A DNA stretch of 64,000 nt from Spartinivicinus marinus (GCF_026309355.1 NZ_JAPJZK010000001.1:2500501-2564500); one strand, 5' to 3'; shown: positions 37,131 through 47,026, counted from the first letter of the stretch. Numbers and translations are program-made. The notes: a model not told the origin generated them from the sequence alone.

Positions 37131-38501
37131 ATGCAAGAGCAAGTGTTATCAAGAAATGAGTTATTTAACTTAAGAAATATATTAGTTTTTGTGATCCCTT
37201 CTTTATTAGGGATTTTGTTGTTTATGACACCTGTGGCTTACCAGGATGGCCTTACCATCCCTGTTGCGATTCTAGCAAAAAGTATAAAAGCTGCGCTTGG
37301 TGATAATGCTACTTTATTGATTACTTGCTTGGTGGCTTTATCTGCCATTATCAGTCTTATCACTAAAACATTAAAACCTGCTCTAATTACCCGTAACCCT
37401 TTTTTAAATGCATTATTTAATGAATCTTGGTTTTGGCTCGCCATGCGTTTCTTGGGGGCTGTTTTTATTATTCTTGTTTTCTTAAAAACAGGCTCCGACA
37501 TATTGTATAGTGATGCTACGGGAGGGTTGGTATTAAATGATTTACTGCCAACACTGTTATCCGTCTTTATATTTGCAGGGTTATTGCTACCATTATTAGT
37601 CAACTTTGGGCTGCTTGAATTATTAGGCACCTTGTTGACTGTAATAATGAAGCCTCTTTTCAAGTTACCTGGTCGCTCAGCAATCGACTGTATGACTTCA
37701 TGGTTGGGCGATGGCACCGTTGGTATTTTATTAACCAACCAACAGTATGAAAACCGTCATTATACCCAGCGTGAAGCGACGGTTATTGCCACAACGTTTT
37801 CTGCTGTTTCGATTTCTTTTAGTTTAATTGTGATTGCTCAAGTTAAGCTAGAGCACCTGTTTTTGCATTTTTATTTAACTGTATGTTTAGCAGGCTTCGT
37901 TGCAGCAGTGATTGTTCCTCGCTTACCGCCATTATGCTGGAAAAAAGACCACTATATTGATGGTAGTGAAAAGGACAAAAATGAAGCCATAGTACCAGAA
38001 GGCTATACCCTGATCTCTTGGGGCTTTGAACAAGCTTTACAAAAAGCTAATTCCATTACCAGCTTCAAAAAAGTATTCATAGATGGCTTCAATAATGTTA
38101 TTAGCTTAGTGTTTGGCTTATTACCCGTAATAATGGCTGTAGGCACATTAGCGTTAGTTGTTGCTGAACATACGCCAGTATTCGAATGGTTAGGAAAACC
38201 GTTTCTGCCTTATTTAGAGCTACTACAAATACCTGAAGCAGTGGCAGCTTCTAAAACAATAGTGGTTGGTTTTGCCGATATGTTTATTCCATCAATACTT
38301 GCCGCTTCCATTGAAAGCGAAATGACTCGGTTTGTTATTGCAGCAATGTCTGTCACTCAATTGATATATCTGTCTGAAGTGGGTGCATTGTTATTGGCTA
38401 GCCGTATTCCTGTTTCTTTATGGGAATTATTTATCGTGTTCTTGTTAAGAACCCTGGTAACACTGCCTGTCATTGCAGGGGTGGCTCACCTTATTTTCTA
38501 A
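37131..38501 (+). CDS. YjiH-family inner-membrane protein
   Basis: This 456-residue polytopic membrane protein has about ten hydrophobic segments and the 'Gate' motif regions of the nucleoside-recognition/YjiH family (IDCMTSWLGDGTVGILLTN; VVGFADMFIPSILAASI). Members are thought to transport small solutes but substrates are not established. The N-terminus MQEQVLSRNELFNLRNIL fits the family and AGAG lies before the ATG. The stop is 25 bp from the end of the convergent fusion gene; no strong hairpin lies between them. Confidence 0.82.
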   Translation: MQEQVLSRNELFNLRNILVFVIPSLLGILLFMTPVAYQDGLTIPVAILAKSIKAALGDNATLLITCLVALSAIISLITKTLKPALITRNPFLNALFNESWFWLAMRFLGAVFIILVFLKTGSDILYSDATGGLVLNDLLPTLLSVFIFAGLLLPLLVNFGLLELLGTLLTVIMKPLFKLPGRSAIDCMTSWLGDGTVGILLTNQQYENRHYTQREATVIATTFSAVSISFSLIVIAQVKLEHLFLHFYLTVCLAGFVAAVIVPRLPPLCWKKDHYIDGSEKDKNEAIVPEGYTLISWGFEQALQKANSITSFKKVFIDGFNNVISLVFGLLPVIMAVGTLALVVAEHTPVFEWLGKPFLPYLELLQIPEAVAASKTIVVGFADMFIPSILAASIESEMTRFVIAAMSVTQLIYLSEVGALLLASRIPVSLWELFIVFLLRTLVTLPVIAGVAHLIF

Positions 38502-38526
38502 AATGAGTACATGCAAGCTTGAGGTA

Positions 38527-41397
38527 TCAGTGTTTTGAGCTATTGCTTGGTGGCGATGGCATCAAAACCTGTTCCTTGGCGAGGTCTGGCTCACCGCACC
38601 GCTCAAGCATAACTGCCCGTACTGCATCTCGCAGCCTTACACTCGCAGCAAAATCGCTTCCATCAGGCATCACCGGCTCAGCAATCTCAACAGTGATGCT
38701 GCAACGATGTGGAAACCATTGGCCATCACGTAAAATAGAGCGTGTGCCGCCTATTGTAATAGGTACAACAGGCAAATTTTCCTGAGCTGCAACATGGAAA
38801 GCACCCAGATGGAAAGCTAACAAACCAGGCATTCTAGTCAGAGTACCTTCTGGAAAAGAAATTATACGTTCTCCTGCCCGTGCAGCCTGGCATTGTCGCT
38901 TGGTATCTTCCACGCCGCCAGCCGCTTCTGTTCGATGGGCGAATAACACCCCCAGCCGACGGAGAAAGGGGCCTGAGAAAGCCTGTTTCGACAGCTCTGC
39001 TTTAGCAACAAAAGTAATCTCTCCTGAGATAGTCGCTGATATAACAAGCGAGTCCAGATAGCTTGAGTGGTTGGCAACCAAGATCACCCTTTCTTTAGGA
39101 ATAGCTCTTTCTGTTTTGAGCCTAAGTCGTATACCTACCAAGCAGAAAAAAAGTCGAGCCATCGTATGAACCACGAAGTGCCGCCAGCGCCGTACGGGCA
39201 AGGCCATAACCAGCCCCCACACAACGGCAACAGCCAAACCAAGCACAAGCCACCAATAGCCTGCATATAACAACGCCCACACATGTTGCCCGCTACGCCG
39301 AGCCCGCTTCCCTAAGCCAGAAACAACCAGAGCAAACAGCTGTAGCCACAACCACTTTGGCTTTGCTCTCAATACTCCTGTTTCATACAGTTCTTTTGTA
39401 GCAGCACGGCGGATCTTACCGCTTGATGTTTTTGGTATCGTGCGAGGTGGGACCAGCTCGACTACATCCAGTGATACGTCGAGTAATGCAGCACAAGCTT
39501 CATTGATTGCCTGGCGTAGTTCAGCAAGTGCTGTTTCATCTGTAAAGTGTGTTTCAACTACCAACACCAACTGTTCCGTACCTGAGCGAGGATCGGCACT
39601 TGCCACTGCAGCAACACATCCCTTACGTACTCCTTCCAGCTGGCCAACTGCTTCTTCAATCTCATGGGGGTAAATATTGCGGCCAGCTTTAATAATGATG
39701 TCCTTGACCCGGCCAGTAACATACACATCTCCCTGAACCATGTATGCCAAATCACCACTTTCCAGCCAGTCACCAGATAAAAGTGCTGAGGTTTTTGCTT
39801 GGTTTCTAAAGTATCCAGTAGTGGCTGAAGGACCTTTAAACTGCAATCGCCCCTGCACTCGATCAGGCAACTCAGCACCTGAATCATCAACTATGCGTAT
39901 CTGGTGCCCGGCTAAAGGCCGTCCGCAAGCCACAATGCTAATAACACTTGAGTCTTCTGATGCTGCTTGTACTGCAATGCCTCGATGAGTAAGTGCAGTC
40001 CGTTCGATATAATCTACAATCGGTATTCGCTTCAAAGGAGGGAAGGCCAGTCCAACTGAGTTTTCAGCAAGTCCATAAACCGGCATCATCACTTCTGGAC
40101 GAAACCCGTAGGGAGCAAAGCGTTTACTAAAGCGGTCAATTGTTGCTGCACTGACAGGCTCCGCACCGTTAAGCATAATTCGCAAAGAACTGAGATCCAG
40201 CCCCTCCATATCCTCACCCTGCATACTTTTACAGCACAGTTCAAAAGCAAAGTTTGGTGCTACTGACAAAGTACCCCGGTGAAGGGAGATGGTATGCAGC
40301 CAGCGGGATGGTTTTGCCAAAAAGGCGAGGGGGGACATAATCACAGCCAGGGCTCCTAAATACAATGAACCCAGCCAAGCCCCTATCAGCCCCATATCGT
40401 GGTACAGAGGCAGCCAGCTCACAAAAACATCTGTTGAGCTAGCCTCCAATGCATCCCCCATAGCACGGATATTGGCCAATAGATTAGCATGGGTGAGCAC
40501 CACACCCTTTGGGTCTCCTGTGCTGCCAGATGTATATTGGATCAGAGCCGTTGCCTTCGTGTTAACAAGTATCGGTACATCGAGACAACCTTTATCAGTC
40601 AAACCATCAACGGTGCTGATGTGCTGAAGGCTTGCTACCAACCCAAAAAGCAATGTGCCTACCCCGCGCAATTCATTATCAACAATAAGGATAGTTGCCT
40701 CTGCATTGGCTAAAATGCTTGCCTGACGACGCAAATGGTCTTCAACTTGCGACTTTTTAAAGGGTGGATAAAGTGGCACAGGCACACCACCGGCATATAG
40801 AATGCCAAAGAACGACTCGAAAAACTCAGGCTGGGTTGCAAGCATCATAGCAACCCGGCTTCCTGGCTCTAAACCGTGCTCTACTAACCCTTTCGCAATT
40901 TTGAGTGCAGCCTTATGTAGTGCACCATAGGTTAAACTTTGCTCTAGTGCTTCACTTTGCCAAATTTTCAGGTGAGGGCGCTGTGGGTGGGTAGTTGCAT
41001 GAAAGCAGAGGACATCAAGAAGTGTTGTTGCAGTTATTGGTTCATTAATCTGCGGCAGACTGATGGGTATTTCATCTCTGCTCCACCTTCTTGTACCTGG
41101 CGTGGCCATTTTAAGTGCGGCCAGCATATCCTGCAGGGAACTTGCGCTGCTGAGTAGCTCATCTGGCAAGTGCACCTTAAAAGCCCGGTCAAGCCTCAAA
41201 ATCAACTCAGCCCTTCCCAAACTATCGAGGCCCAAGTCTCGATCCAGGTCGCAGTCTAATGTGACATGTTGCAAACGTCCCTGATGGGGGTGCAGCTCTT
41301 CTACTAATTCACCAGCAATTCGCAGCAATGCTGGTGCTAAATTATCATCTGTACCGTCATGCAATTCATGTCTTTCGGTTTCAAACTCACCAGTCAT
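38527..41397 (-). CDS. ACP - fatty-acyl-AMP ligase - PlsC-type acyltransferase fusion
   Basis: This 956-residue multidomain enzyme has three parts. Residues 20-96 form an acyl carrier domain with the phosphopantetheine Ser59 in LGLDSLGRAEL. Residues 120-670 form an AMP-forming acyl ligase: P-loop YTSGSTGDPKG at 288-298, FAAL-type LPLYHDMGLIG at 329-339, GDWLESGDLAY, and catalytic Lys661 in TSSGKIRR. After a hydrophobic stretch (705-735), residues 745-930 form a PlsC acyltransferase with NHSSYLD (776-782) and FPEGT (848-852). The logic is activation of a fatty acid, loading on its own carrier, and transfer to an acceptor at the membrane. Substrate and acceptor are unknown. Confidence 0.9.
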   Translation of the reverse strand: MTGEFETERHELHDGTDDNLAPALLRIAGELVEELHPHQGRLQHVTLDCDLDRDLGLDSLGRAELILRLDRAFKVHLPDELLSSASSLQDMLAALKMATPGTRRWSRDEIPISLPQINEPITATTLLDVLCFHATTHPQRPHLKIWQSEALEQSLTYGALHKAALKIAKGLVEHGLEPGSRVAMMLATQPEFFESFFGILYAGGVPVPLYPPFKKSQVEDHLRRQASILANAEATILIVDNELRGVGTLLFGLVASLQHISTVDGLTDKGCLDVPILVNTKATALIQYTSGSTGDPKGVVLTHANLLANIRAMGDALEASSTDVFVSWLPLYHDMGLIGAWLGSLYLGALAVIMSPLAFLAKPSRWLHTISLHRGTLSVAPNFAFELCCKSMQGEDMEGLDLSSLRIMLNGAEPVSAATIDRFSKRFAPYGFRPEVMMPVYGLAENSVGLAFPPLKRIPIVDYIERTALTHRGIAVQAASEDSSVISIVACGRPLAGHQIRIVDDSGAELPDRVQGRLQFKGPSATTGYFRNQAKTSALLSGDWLESGDLAYMVQGDVYVTGRVKDIIIKAGRNIYPHEIEEAVGQLEGVRKGCVAAVASADPRSGTEQLVLVVETHFTDETALAELRQAINEACAALLDVSLDVVELVPPRTIPKTSSGKIRRAATKELYETGVLRAKPKWLWLQLFALVVSGLGKRARRSGQHVWALLYAGYWWLVLGLAVAVVWGLVMALPVRRWRHFVVHTMARLFFCLVGIRLRLKTERAIPKERVILVANHSSYLDSLVISATISGEITFVAKAELSKQAFSGPFLRRLGVLFAHRTEAAGGVEDTKRQCQAARAGERIISFPEGTLTRMPGLLAFHLGAFHVAAQENLPVVPITIGGTRSILRDGQWFPHRCSITVEIAEPVMPDGSDFAASVRLRDAVRAVMLERCGEPDLAKEQVLMPSPPSNSSKH

Positions 41398-41716
41398 TCT
41401 GAAAGTGTAATAGGTCTTTCAATGCAACGCGAAAGCTTGTTTTTTGGGAAAGGGCTGGTTGCAAAGCGAACATTCTGATCTCATGAAATAAAAGTTATAG
41501 TTTTCTCTCAGAAAACTAATACAAAATTAATAAATAAAAACAGAGTAATTTTGTTTTTATTAAACGAAAAAAATTTAATATTCTAGTTTACTCAATTTTT
41601 ACTTTTAGTAGCAGTATGATACCTGCCGCTATACCCTCATATTAGGTATATAATTCATTAAGTTCTTTGATTTCATCAAAGTATTGAAAAATGACTAAAG
41701 CATGAAAGAGAATAAT
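41398..41716. other. divergent promoter region
   Basis: About 320 bp of AT-rich DNA separate the fusion gene (minus) and the lipoprotein gene (plus). It holds a TATACC / GGTATA inverted pair at 41630-41635 and 41645-41650, related to the ends of the dispersed repeats. No gene is seen. Confidence 0.4.
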
Positions 41717-43879
41717 ATGCGCCAACACCTAACTATTTTACTTTTATTTGTTGGTATTTTGACCGGATGCTCAGATAGCGACCAAACAATAGTAAGTAAA
41801 CCAGCAAGCTCTCCTCAAAAAGTGCAACTTAAGTTAGCCAGCTTTACGGAAAAAAGTTGGTTAAGAGCCCAACTACCAATAGATGCTTTGGCTTACCTAC
41901 GAGTACCCAATGCATGGTTTTTATTTGCTGATGTTGAAAGTGGTTTCAAATATGCCCAAGGTAACGAGCAACATGTAGCTCAACTAAAAATCATCCAACA
42001 AGGGCTATATAAAAACATCATTAGTAAAATGGAGGATGCTGTTAAACCTGTTGCTTCATTATTAATTAAACATATAAACGGACCATTTGAAGCAGCTGTA
42101 TTAAATAATTCCGACAATCCAATGATGCCTTATGTAGTGGTGGCGACCAAGCTTGATTTTAAACAGGTAGCAGAATTTGAAGCTAGCTTTACTCAGTTAT
42201 TACAACAACAGTCAATGCTTCAGATTATTGACAAAATTGATGCACAAGGAAATGGCAGCATTCAATTTGCCCCCATGGGAGTAAATGGACAATTTCAATT
42301 CAATGCTGAAACAGGCAATTTTCAATTAATTGCAGCGATGGGAGCCCAGCCAGATAAGCTAAAAAATATGTTAAAGAGCCTGGTAATAGTCAAAGAGCAC
42401 CCGATGTATGCAGTTGAAGCGAATATGGATACCAGTGGTAAGGGTTTATTTGGTTACATTAATGCTAAGCTTATTTTTCCTATTGCCCAGAAAAGCATGT
42501 CACCTGAACAACTAACAGGGTTAAAAATGTCTGGGCTAGACAAAGTTAATGCATTAGCCTTTGGCTATGGGGCAAGCTCTGATAAAACCCGTTTAAAAGT
42601 TGTCGCAGAAATGCCGGTAGCAGGTTTTAGGGCTTATTTACCTAGCGTTAAAAATCGTTTTGATCTTTCAGCTAGAGGTGAAATTGACTCTATTGGTATT
42701 TTATCATTACCCACAGAAGCCCAATACAGACAAATTGAAGCAACAACTGTAATGGTTAAAGGCTCATCTCCAGAATATTTCAAAGCTAAAGACGAGTTTA
42801 AAAAACAAACTGGTTTTTCTATTGAGCAATTACTTTCAATACTTGGGCCGGAAGTCATTTATTTTTCTGACGAGGTAAGTGACTTTATTGCCGTGAGATT
42901 AAGCAAACCTGATCAATTAAAACAGTTAATCAATAATGCGCAACAGAAAAAATGGATAGATTATCAAGAACATACAAAAAATGGGATTACGGTAAAACAT
43001 ATCTCAACACCTTTTATGAACCTCGATAAATGGAGCAACACTATAAGTCAAAAGTCTCCTGTACTAGGGGAAATTGTTGCTCAATTAAAAACCCATTACT
43101 ATTGGATTGAAGATAGTGGATACATGGTCCTCTCTGCTGTACCACAGCCATTAATAGAGCGAGCCAGCAGAAAAGACATCAATAATATTGGCGAGTGGTT
43201 AACTCAATTCCAGAAACAAGACTTATCCAGCGCATTTTTAGGGTACTCTACTTCAAAAGTAAAGTTATCTCGGACGTCTTATCATGTATATATACAGCTA
43301 CTCAACATATTGGCTGATATTAGTGGTGCGCAAGTAGACATTTTCTCATTACCTCATGCAGGCCAACTTGGTTTTGCCGACAAAGGTAGTCTTGGAGTTA
43401 ATCTGGATTTTAATGAAAACTACCTAGCATTAGAGTTTAGCTTTGAGCAAAGTATTCTCGATTTACTTTATGTAGGTGATTACAAAGTTGTTGCCATGAT
43501 AGGTATACTAGCCGCAGTGGCAATACCAGCTTATCAAGATTACACACTTCGTTCTCAAGTATCAGGCGCATATCATTCTGTTCAACCGGTTCAACAAGAC
43601 ATTCGTCGCTTAATTGCCGAAGGTACTCCGTTAATAGAAGTGACAAATGGAACAGGGCAAATATTACCAGCAACTGACTATCAATCTGACTACATTACCT
43701 CTATTGAGGTTAATCAAGGTAATATATTTATTAATCTTGGTGGTGAAAAGATGGATGAGAAGCTTCATGGTTTAACATTACAATTTACTGCTCAGCAGGA
43801 TGAGTCGACAGGTGATTTATACTGGCAGTGCTCCAGCGATGAGATAAAAAATGTATATTTACCTATAGCTTGTCGATAG
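41717..43879 (+). CDS. lipoprotein with C-terminal type IV pilin-like module
   Basis: This 720-residue precursor has a lipoprotein signal (MRQHLTILLLFVGILTGC). The ~550-residue body begins LPIDALAYLRVPN, reminiscent of DUF3352-like envelope proteins. From residue 594 it reads MIGILAAVAIPAYQDYTLRS, then QVSGAYHSVQPVQQDIRRLI, and ends LYWQCSSDEIKNVYLPIACR. This is the mature-pilin helix and the C-terminal disulphide loop of a PilA-like protein. The prepilin cleavage motif (GFTLIE) is missing; the preceding residues are FEQSILDLLYVGDYKVVA. The frame is open throughout. The start was chosen for its lipobox and the AAAGAG upstream. Function is unknown. Confidence 0.78.
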   Translation: MRQHLTILLLFVGILTGCSDSDQTIVSKPASSPQKVQLKLASFTEKSWLRAQLPIDALAYLRVPNAWFLFADVESGFKYAQGNEQHVAQLKIIQQGLYKNIISKMEDAVKPVASLLIKHINGPFEAAVLNNSDNPMMPYVVVATKLDFKQVAEFEASFTQLLQQQSMLQIIDKIDAQGNGSIQFAPMGVNGQFQFNAETGNFQLIAAMGAQPDKLKNMLKSLVIVKEHPMYAVEANMDTSGKGLFGYINAKLIFPIAQKSMSPEQLTGLKMSGLDKVNALAFGYGASSDKTRLKVVAEMPVAGFRAYLPSVKNRFDLSARGEIDSIGILSLPTEAQYRQIEATTVMVKGSSPEYFKAKDEFKKQTGFSIEQLLSILGPEVIYFSDEVSDFIAVRLSKPDQLKQLINNAQQKKWIDYQEHTKNGITVKHISTPFMNLDKWSNTISQKSPVLGEIVAQLKTHYYWIEDSGYMVLSAVPQPLIERASRKDINNIGEWLTQFQKQDLSSAFLGYSTSKVKLSRTSYHVYIQLLNILADISGAQVDIFSLPHAGQLGFADKGSLGVNLDFNENYLALEFSFEQSILDLLYVGDYKVVAMIGILAAVAIPAYQDYTLRSQVSGAYHSVQPVQQDIRRLIAEGTPLIEVTNGTGQILPATDYQSDYITSIEVNQGNIFINLGGEKMDEKLHGLTLQFTAQQDESTGDLYWQCSSDEIKNVYLPIACR

Positions 43880-43883
43880 AAGA

Positions 43884-43909
43884 AAAACGGGCTACGGCCC
43901 GTTTTCTGT
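43884..43909 (+). terminator. rho-independent terminator
   Basis: A perfect 9-bp stem (AAAACGGGC / GCCCGTTTT) with TACG loop starts 5 bp after the lipoprotein stop, and the T-run is part of the right arm. Confidence 0.88.
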
Positions 43910-43993
43910 ATGACTTGATTAGCATTCTCTTGGTTTTTAGTCAATCTTGCAATTAATATCTACTCAGGTCATAATAAACTATCTTTGATCATT

Positions 43994-44287
43994 ATGAGGT
44001 ATTTTGTGGAATATTTAGGAATTTATCTCATGGTTGTTATTGCTGTACTTATTTTTACAGCTAATGTTTACGCTACTTTTGTAGTAGCTAAAACTTATTT
44101 CGAAATTAAACAACGTCGTTTATATCAAATTTTATTTATCTGGCTAGTTCCTGTTATTGGTGCAGCACTGGCAATATATCTTAATCTTGAAGAGTATTTT
44201 GAACAAAAACGTTCAACTCAAATAGGCAACAGTCCCAATATTACTGATGCCCAGGCGGTTACTTTTGCCATTGGTTCAGACAGATAA
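43994..44287 (+). CDS. small two-helix membrane protein
   Basis: This is a 97-residue hypothetical protein with two predicted transmembrane helices (about residues 4-30 and 43-62, the latter FIWLVPVIGAALAIYL), a short basic loop and a polar C-terminus. The pattern IWLVPVIGA resembles phospholipase-D-nuclease-N-type (PLDc_N) membrane segments, but the match is weak. The ATG at MRYFVEYLG was chosen over a TTG nine bases earlier. It ends 14 bp from the end of the convergent acyltransferase operon. Confidence 0.6.
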   Translation: MRYFVEYLGIYLMVVIAVLIFTANVYATFVVAKTYFEIKQRRLYQILFIWLVPVIGAALAIYLNLEEYFEQKRSTQIGNSPNITDAQAVTFAIGSDR

Positions 44288-44301
44288 ATTTACATTTATA
44301 C

Positions 44302-45438
44302 TCAAGAACTAACCATTAGTTGCGCTCCAAACTGTTCACTAGCAATATTACAATTTGGTTGGTTCATCACATTAAGCATTATGTCTCCAAGTGATTTCCG
44401 GTAATGCGACGGCTCCCAAAACCACTGCAGAGCTTCACCTTTAGTTTTCACCATAGTTGGCTGTTCATTACCAAACCTACGATCATTAGCAAAATCCCAA
44501 AACGCTAAGAAAGGGTGTTTTGACACTTCTAATACGTCAAGCAACATTTGTTGCCATTGTTGATAGTTAGTCGTGTGGTTATATTTATTAATTAAGTTCC
44601 AATAATTATTGTGGAATGGGTTAGTAAATATATTTATCTTTATCTTTCTTTGCTTAGTTATCTGTAAAAATGCAGCTAGCTCATCAAATTTATTTGAGCG
44701 GTTTCCAGCCTTATCAAATAAGTATGTTGGGCGACTGAGGCGAACATCAAGCTGCGGTAGTTTTTGAGAAAACAAAGCCACAGCTCCCTCTGTATTAATC
44801 ACAGTTAAATAGTCTCGCGCTGGATTAAAACCATTGTTAGTTCGATCACTAGCTGTAGGTATTTGTTGTATAACCGTTTTGAAACTGCTAAATAATGCAT
44901 TCAAAGTAAACAGTGATTGATAGTTATCTATTAGATACTGCCACTGATAAATTGTATTTCTATCACCATTCTTCGTATATTTCATTCTTTGAACTGTATA
45001 TAAACGATCCTCTTTTTGTTGATTATCATATTCCACCTGACCGATTAAAAAATCGGTAAAATCAACACCCAGATAAATTTCTTTAATATCTTTTTGATAA
45101 ATAAGATTTAGGGCATAATGCAATTGCATTTTTATACTCGCACCTGGTACAGCCAGGTTATAGACTTGTCGCCCCTGAAAACATTGGTGGGTTGGGTCAA
45201 GTCCCATTTCAACACGAGAGTTTCCAACTATTAAAGTATCCCACGACATTTTAGATGGTTGATAGGCTTTTGTAACACGAACATAGTTATTAATATCAGC
45301 CTTATAATAGTTAAGACCTGATATTCTTGGGGTACCAAATAACAGATAAGGGTCAACAAGCCAGTTAAATAATATAACCATCGAAGCTAAACAGCCACCT
45401 AGCCAGAGAACTTTGCTTAAGTATTGCTTTGCATTCAT
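44302..45438 (-). CDS. SGNH/AlgJ-like membrane-anchored partner of MBOAT
   Basis: This 378-residue protein has one N-terminal membrane segment (LWLGGCLASMVILFNWLV) and a periplasmic domain. GNSRVEMGL resembles the nucleophile block of SGNH hydrolases (Ser in GxSR) and SHYRKSLGD the C-terminal Asp/Ser-x-x-His block. Such proteins accept acyl groups moved across the membrane by MBOAT partners and place them on polysaccharides. It begins 16 bp after the MBOAT gene, so the pair is an operon. The target polymer is unknown; no alginate or cellulose genes are adjacent. Confidence 0.75.
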   Translation of the reverse strand: MNAKQYLSKVLWLGGCLASMVILFNWLVDPYLLFGTPRISGLNYYKADINNYVRVTKAYQPSKMSWDTLIVGNSRVEMGLDPTHQCFQGRQVYNLAVPGASIKMQLHYALNLIYQKDIKEIYLGVDFTDFLIGQVEYDNQQKEDRLYTVQRMKYTKNGDRNTIYQWQYLIDNYQSLFTLNALFSSFKTVIQQIPTASDRTNNGFNPARDYLTVINTEGAVALFSQKLPQLDVRLSRPTYLFDKAGNRSNKFDELAAFLQITKQRKIKINIFTNPFHNNYWNLINKYNHTTNYQQWQQMLLDVLEVSKHPFLAFWDFANDRRFGNEQPTMVKTKGEALQWFWEPSHYRKSLGDIMLNVMNQPNCNIASEQFGAQLMVSS

Positions 45439-45454
45439 GATTAGAGCTTCCTTG

Positions 45455-47026
45455 TTAAAACTGGAAATATAAAAACTCAGATGTCTGGGTAAAGGTTAAA
45501 ATACCAAAAATCAGCATCATGGCTGTTTGGGCAATCCAGCGATTATTATAATCCCACTGATACCAACACTTGTGGCCAATCTGAAAAGGGATAGTGGTGT
45601 CACAAGAAATTTTTTCTTTTGTTGAAAATACTTCCACTACATTGGGTGCTTTCAGCGCAATTATTGCGGCTCCTATAACCCAGACTGCATTTAAGACTAG
45701 TTGTTTACCACCCCCTTGTGAGGTACCAACATTTATTGCTGTAAGCCAATGAGTGAATTCACCTAACCGAGCATGGATACCTGATGGTAAGTTAGCACCA
45801 TACCCCCCAATCATAGCAAAGAGAATAATATTAGCTTGTTCAATAGTAGGGGCACGAAAATAGACCCACCCCACAACCACCGCTAATAGTGTGAGTAGCC
45901 AACTAAACAGATGGTACGCTTTATATTTTTGTATGGAAAGGTTAAGTGTTTTCTGCAAGTGTGACCAAGCATGGTTAACAATCAAATAAAAACCATGTAA
46001 ACATCCCCAGACAATAAAGGTCCAGCCAGCTCCATGCCAAAGACCACCCAGCACCATAGTTATAAATAGATTGGTATAGCGTCTAATTTTACCATGGCGG
46101 TTGCCACCAAACGCAATATAAAGATAATCTCTTAAAAAACGAGACAGTGTAATATGCCAACGCCGCCAAAACTCTACAATGCTGATTGATTTATAAGGGG
46201 AAAAGAAATTGATAGGAAGCTTAACACCAAATAGTCTCGCACACCCAATAGCCATTTCAGAGTAGCCAGAAAAGTCAAAATACAACTGTAGTGTATAAGC
46301 TAATGCGCCCCCCCAGGCTGTAAAAAAGTCAATTTTTTCAGTTAAGTTACTACTATCAAATACTGGGCTGACATAAAGAGACAGGTTGTCAGCTATAACC
46401 GTTTTTTTGAACAGGCCGATAGCAAATATGGTAATGCCAATGGCAATGTTTGCTGCCTGAGGCTTAAGATTCTCTGGCTGTAAAAACTGAGGTAGCATTT
46501 GTTTATGATGAACAATCGGCCCCGCAATTAACTGTGGAAAAAAACAAACAAACAGACAGTAATGCAAAAAACTGTATTCCTTTGTCTCTCCTTTCCATGT
46601 ATCCACTAAGTAAGCAATTTGTTGAAATGTGAAAAATGAAATAGCAAGTGGTAATACGATATTGGTTATATTCCACTGTGTGGTTAACATTAGATTGATA
46701 TTTTCAACAAAAAAGTTTGCATACTTAAAGTAGCCAAGCAGGCCAAGGTTAATGCAAATACCAAAGCTAAGTAACCTCTTTGACCTTTGATGTCGGCTTT
46801 TGTTATTAACAACCTTACTTAGCCGTTTTCCAATGTAATAGTTAAATACAATTGAAAACAGAATTAGTGGTAGATAGGCGGGGTTCCAGAATCCATAAAA
46901 AAATAAAGATGCAAATACCAGTACTGCCAAACCATATTCAAGTGAATACTTCCTTACAATAAAGAAATAACTAAATAATGTGATAGGCAAGAACAAGAAA
47001 AGAAATTCAAATGAGTTGAACAGCAC
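45455..47026 (-). CDS. MBOAT-family O-acyltransferase (AlgI/DltB-like)
   Basis: This 523-residue integral membrane acyltransferase has about 11 hydrophobic helices and the AlgI signatures SIVEFWRRWHITLSRFLRDYLYI and LGGLWHGAGWTFIVWGCLHG (catalytic His in LWHGAGW). It moves acetyl or other acyl groups to the periplasm. Translation starts at GTG preceded by AAGGAA. It is the first gene of a two-gene operon with the SGNH-like protein. I do not call it algI because the rest of the alginate cluster is absent. Confidence 0.9.
   Translation of the reverse strand: MLFNSFEFLFLFLPITLFSYFFIVRKYSLEYGLAVLVFASLFFYGFWNPAYLPLILFSIVFNYYIGKRLSKVVNNKSRHQRSKRLLSFGICINLGLLGYFKYANFFVENINLMLTTQWNITNIVLPLAISFFTFQQIAYLVDTWKGETKEYSFLHYCLFVCFFPQLIAGPIVHHKQMLPQFLQPENLKPQAANIAIGITIFAIGLFKKTVIADNLSLYVSPVFDSSNLTEKIDFFTAWGGALAYTLQLYFDFSGYSEMAIGCARLFGVKLPINFFSPYKSISIVEFWRRWHITLSRFLRDYLYIAFGGNRHGKIRRYTNLFITMVLGGLWHGAGWTFIVWGCLHGFYLIVNHAWSHLQKTLNLSIQKYKAYHLFSWLLTLLAVVVGWVYFRAPTIEQANIILFAMIGGYGANLPSGIHARLGEFTHWLTAINVGTSQGGGKQLVLNAVWVIGAAIIALKAPNVVEVFSTKEKISCDTTIPFQIGHKCWYQWDYNNRWIAQTAMMLIFGILTFTQTSEFLYFQF

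Noticed and set aside
37238-37738. 166-residue frame opposite the YjiH-type gene
   Set aside because: It is antisense to a clear membrane protein gene and has no domain signature of its own.
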